A DNA stretch of 34,249 bases. Source: Zemynaea arenosa (GTDB lineage Bacteria; Pseudomonadota; Gammaproteobacteria; Burkholderiales; Burkholderiaceae_D). Shown one piece after another: positions 32,649 to 34,249 of this stretch. The stretch is from contig NZ_SPVF01000254.1 in NCBI RefSeq assembly GCF_004614185.1, positions 1 to 34,249 on the forward strand. Direction: 5' to 3'. A model generated the notes under the pieces. The model was not told where the DNA came from. It was given only the letters and a program-made list of their open reading frames with translations, and did not search any database. How positions within the stretch are numbered: position 1 is the first letter of the stretch; each line of letters opens with the position of its first letter. Position numbers and translations under genes: made by a program.

Positions 32649-34249
32649 TTACGGCACGGAGATCATGCTCAGGCCACCGCCCGCGGGCTGCACCAGGATG
32701 CGGGCGGCGATCCGTTCCGTCATCTCCTGCACGTGGCTGATCACGCCGACCTTGCGGCCCATCGATTGCAGGCCGTCCAGCGCATCCATGGCCACGCGCA
32801 GGGTTTCGGCGTCCAGTGAGCCGAAGCCTTCGTCGATGAACAGGGATTCGACGCGCACGCGGTTGGAGGACAGCGACGCCAGTCCCAGGGCCAGCGCCAG
32901 CGAGACGAGGAAGGACTCGCCGCCGGACAGCGTATTGACGGAGCGGATCTCGCCGCCCATGTCCTGGTCGCGCACCACCAGGCCGAGCGAGGGGCCCGTG
33001 GTGCTCACCAGCCGCTCCAGGCGGTAGCGGCGCGCGAGGAGCTGGAGATGACTGTTGGCGTAACCGAGCAGCACGTCCAGCGTGAACTGCTGCGCGTAGT
33101 TGCGGAATTTCTTGCCGTCGGCGGAGCCGATCAGGTCGCTCATGCGCGCCCAGCGGCGTTCGACCTCCTGCTGGGCGGCGATATCGGCCTGCATGGCGCT
33201 GGTGGCCTGGAGTCGCTGGTCGTCCTGGGCCAGTTGCAGGCGCTGGGCCAGTACAGCGTCGTTCAGTGTTTGCCATTCGGCGGCCACTGTCTGGATCAGT
33301 GTACTGAGAGTGTCTGCGGACTGTGCGGAACTGTTCGGTGAAGTGTACTGGTGCTGTTCGCGCTGGGTGCGGCGCTCGGCGAGCACCGTTTCGGCGGCGG
33401 CGACTGCGGAGCCGAAAGCGGCAAGTGCGGTGCGCTCGGCGGCGATGTCGTCCAGCGTCAGGGCCAGCAGCTGCTCCAGATGCGGGACGTCGCGCAGCGG
33501 CGCTGGCACGGACGGCGTTGCGACGGCTGCATCCGGCCCGGCGTTGAAAGCGCTTACCCATGCGGTCAAGGCCACGTGGGCCTGTTCCAGTGCCTGCACT
33601 TGCTGCTGCGCGCGCGCCTCGGTCTGCACCAGTGCTTCGGCGGCGCGGGCGGCGGTCTGGCGCAGCACGTCAGCGGCCACTTGGGCCGATTCCAGTTGCG
33701 TTTTGCGGGTGGCGATGGCGGCGGCGAGCTTCTGTTCTACCTCGCGCACCGGCTTGCCCTCGAAGAGCTCCATCCGGGCCGCCTTGGCGCCGTCGAGGGC
33801 TTCGCGCGCCTTGGCAGCGCGGGCGCGCACCTCGGCCAGGTTGATGGCACTGGTGTCGTGGCGCGCCTGCGCGGAGGCGACGCCGATGTCCAGCGCTACC
33901 AGCACCTTGGCGTCATCGCCTTGCGCTTGCGAGTACTCGGCCCATTTCGTGGCCACGGCGCGCTTGGCGTCCAGGAAGGCGGCGGGATCGGCGGACCATT
34001 CATTACGCCACCTGATGCTGCCGAAGGCGGCATCCAGGTCCTGCAAGTATGCGTCCAGCGAGCGCTGAATGAAGGCCAGCTGCTCGTGCGCGGATGCAGC
34101 GGCCGCGCGGGTCTCGGTCAGTGTGGTTTGGGCCGTGTGCGCGGTGTGCTGGGCGGCATCGCGCTGCTGCGCGGCCAGGTCGTGCGCGGCCTGTGCTTCG
34201 TCGCGGGTGCGGCGCGCCTCGGCGAGTGCGCGGTCGCGCTGCTGCAAGT
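32649..34249 (-). CDS. sbcC: Exonuclease subunit SbcC, C-terminal part (runs off the window)
   Basis: SbcC is the SMC/Rad50-like ATPase of the SbcCD nuclease, which cleaves hairpins and processes DNA ends. About 532 residues are visible with no start codon; the N-terminal Walker A half and probably part of the hook lie beyond 34249. The visible part is Ala/Gln/Glu-rich coiled coil (to about 33150), then the C-terminal ATPase lobe with KKFRNYAQQFTLDVLL, signature LSGGES, Walker B SLFIDEGFGSLD and the H-loop VGVISHVQEM. No CxxC hook is seen in the visible part. sbcD is not in the window. Confidence 0.93.
   Translation of the reverse strand, partial: LQQRDRALAEARRTRDEAQAAHDLAAQQRDAAQHTAHTAQTTLTETRAAAASAHEQLAFIQRSLDAYLQDLDAAFGSIRWRNEWSADPAAFLDAKRAVATKWAEYSQAQGDDAKVLVALDIGVASAQARHDTSAINLAEVRARAAKAREALDGAKAARMELFEGKPVREVEQKLAAAIATRKTQLESAQVAADVLRQTAARAAEALVQTEARAQQQVQALEQAHVALTAWVSAFNAGPDAAVATPSVPAPLRDVPHLEQLLALTLDDIAAERTALAAFGSAVAAAETVLAERRTQREQHQYTSPNSSAQSADTLSTLIQTVAAEWQTLNDAVLAQRLQLAQDDQRLQATSAMQADIAAQQEVERRWARMSDLIGSADGKKFRNYAQQFTLDVLLGYANSHLQLLARRYRLERLVSTTGPSLGLVVRDQDMGGEIRSVNTLSGGESFLVSLALALGLASLSSNRVRVESLFIDEGFGSLDAETLRVAMDALDGLQSMGRKVGVISHVQEMTERIAARILVQPAGGGLSMISVP

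Overview
The window is a high-GC chromosomal segment of a betaproteobacterium, most likely Oxalobacteraceae (Massilia/Telluria/Duganella-like). The assignment rests on gene content: a cheR-cheD-cheB-cheY-cheZ block, the DUF3460-scpA-panC operon, an EarP/EF-P pair with arginine 32, and a DUF4214/RTX protein. Genus is inference. Nearly every base is genic, and most long reading frames opposite real genes are GC-driven shadows.

Region 1 (1-5275) is chemotaxis. It holds the tail of a methyl-accepting chemoreceptor ending in a CheR/CheB tether pentapeptide, then cheR, cheD, cheB, cheY, cheZ and an EAL/HDOD signalling protein. Adaptation enzymes (CheR, CheD, CheB) come first and the response regulator with its phosphatase (CheY, CheZ) follow behind a 160-bp gap with a hairpin and a weak FliA-like element.

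Region 2 (5272-7245) holds two tandem paralogous secreted proteins of unrecognised family. The second carries an extra C-terminal domain resembling a carbohydrate-binding/early-set fold. This is the best candidate for something undescribed.

Region 3 (7246-14694) is mainly housekeeping: panC, scpA and a DUF3460 gene on the minus strand; a large membrane protein with a degenerate spermidine-synthase-like domain on the plus strand; then a GNAT acetyltransferase and metG on the minus strand.

Region 4 (14933-19641) is a chaperone-usher cassette: two DUF4402 pilin-like subunits, a PapD-type chaperone, a 190-bp leader full of short repeats and hairpins, and an usher with C-terminal repeat domains. 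It sits between metG and mrp/apbC, which are divergent neighbours in E. coli, so it looks like an insertion.

Region 5 (19719-26189) contains mrp/apbC, a YCF48/BNR-repeat secreted protein, a DUF4399 protein, gltX, a tRNA-Ala(GGC) and two identical tRNA-Glu(UUC) genes with promoter and terminator, then earP and efp. EarP rhamnosylates EF-P, and the EF-P here has the required Arg32.

Region 6 (26264-34249) contains a DUF4214/RTX protein, a Tat-exported amidase, dbpA with a small upstream gene, a methyltransferase, two small uncharacterised genes, and the C-terminal part of sbcC running off the window edge.
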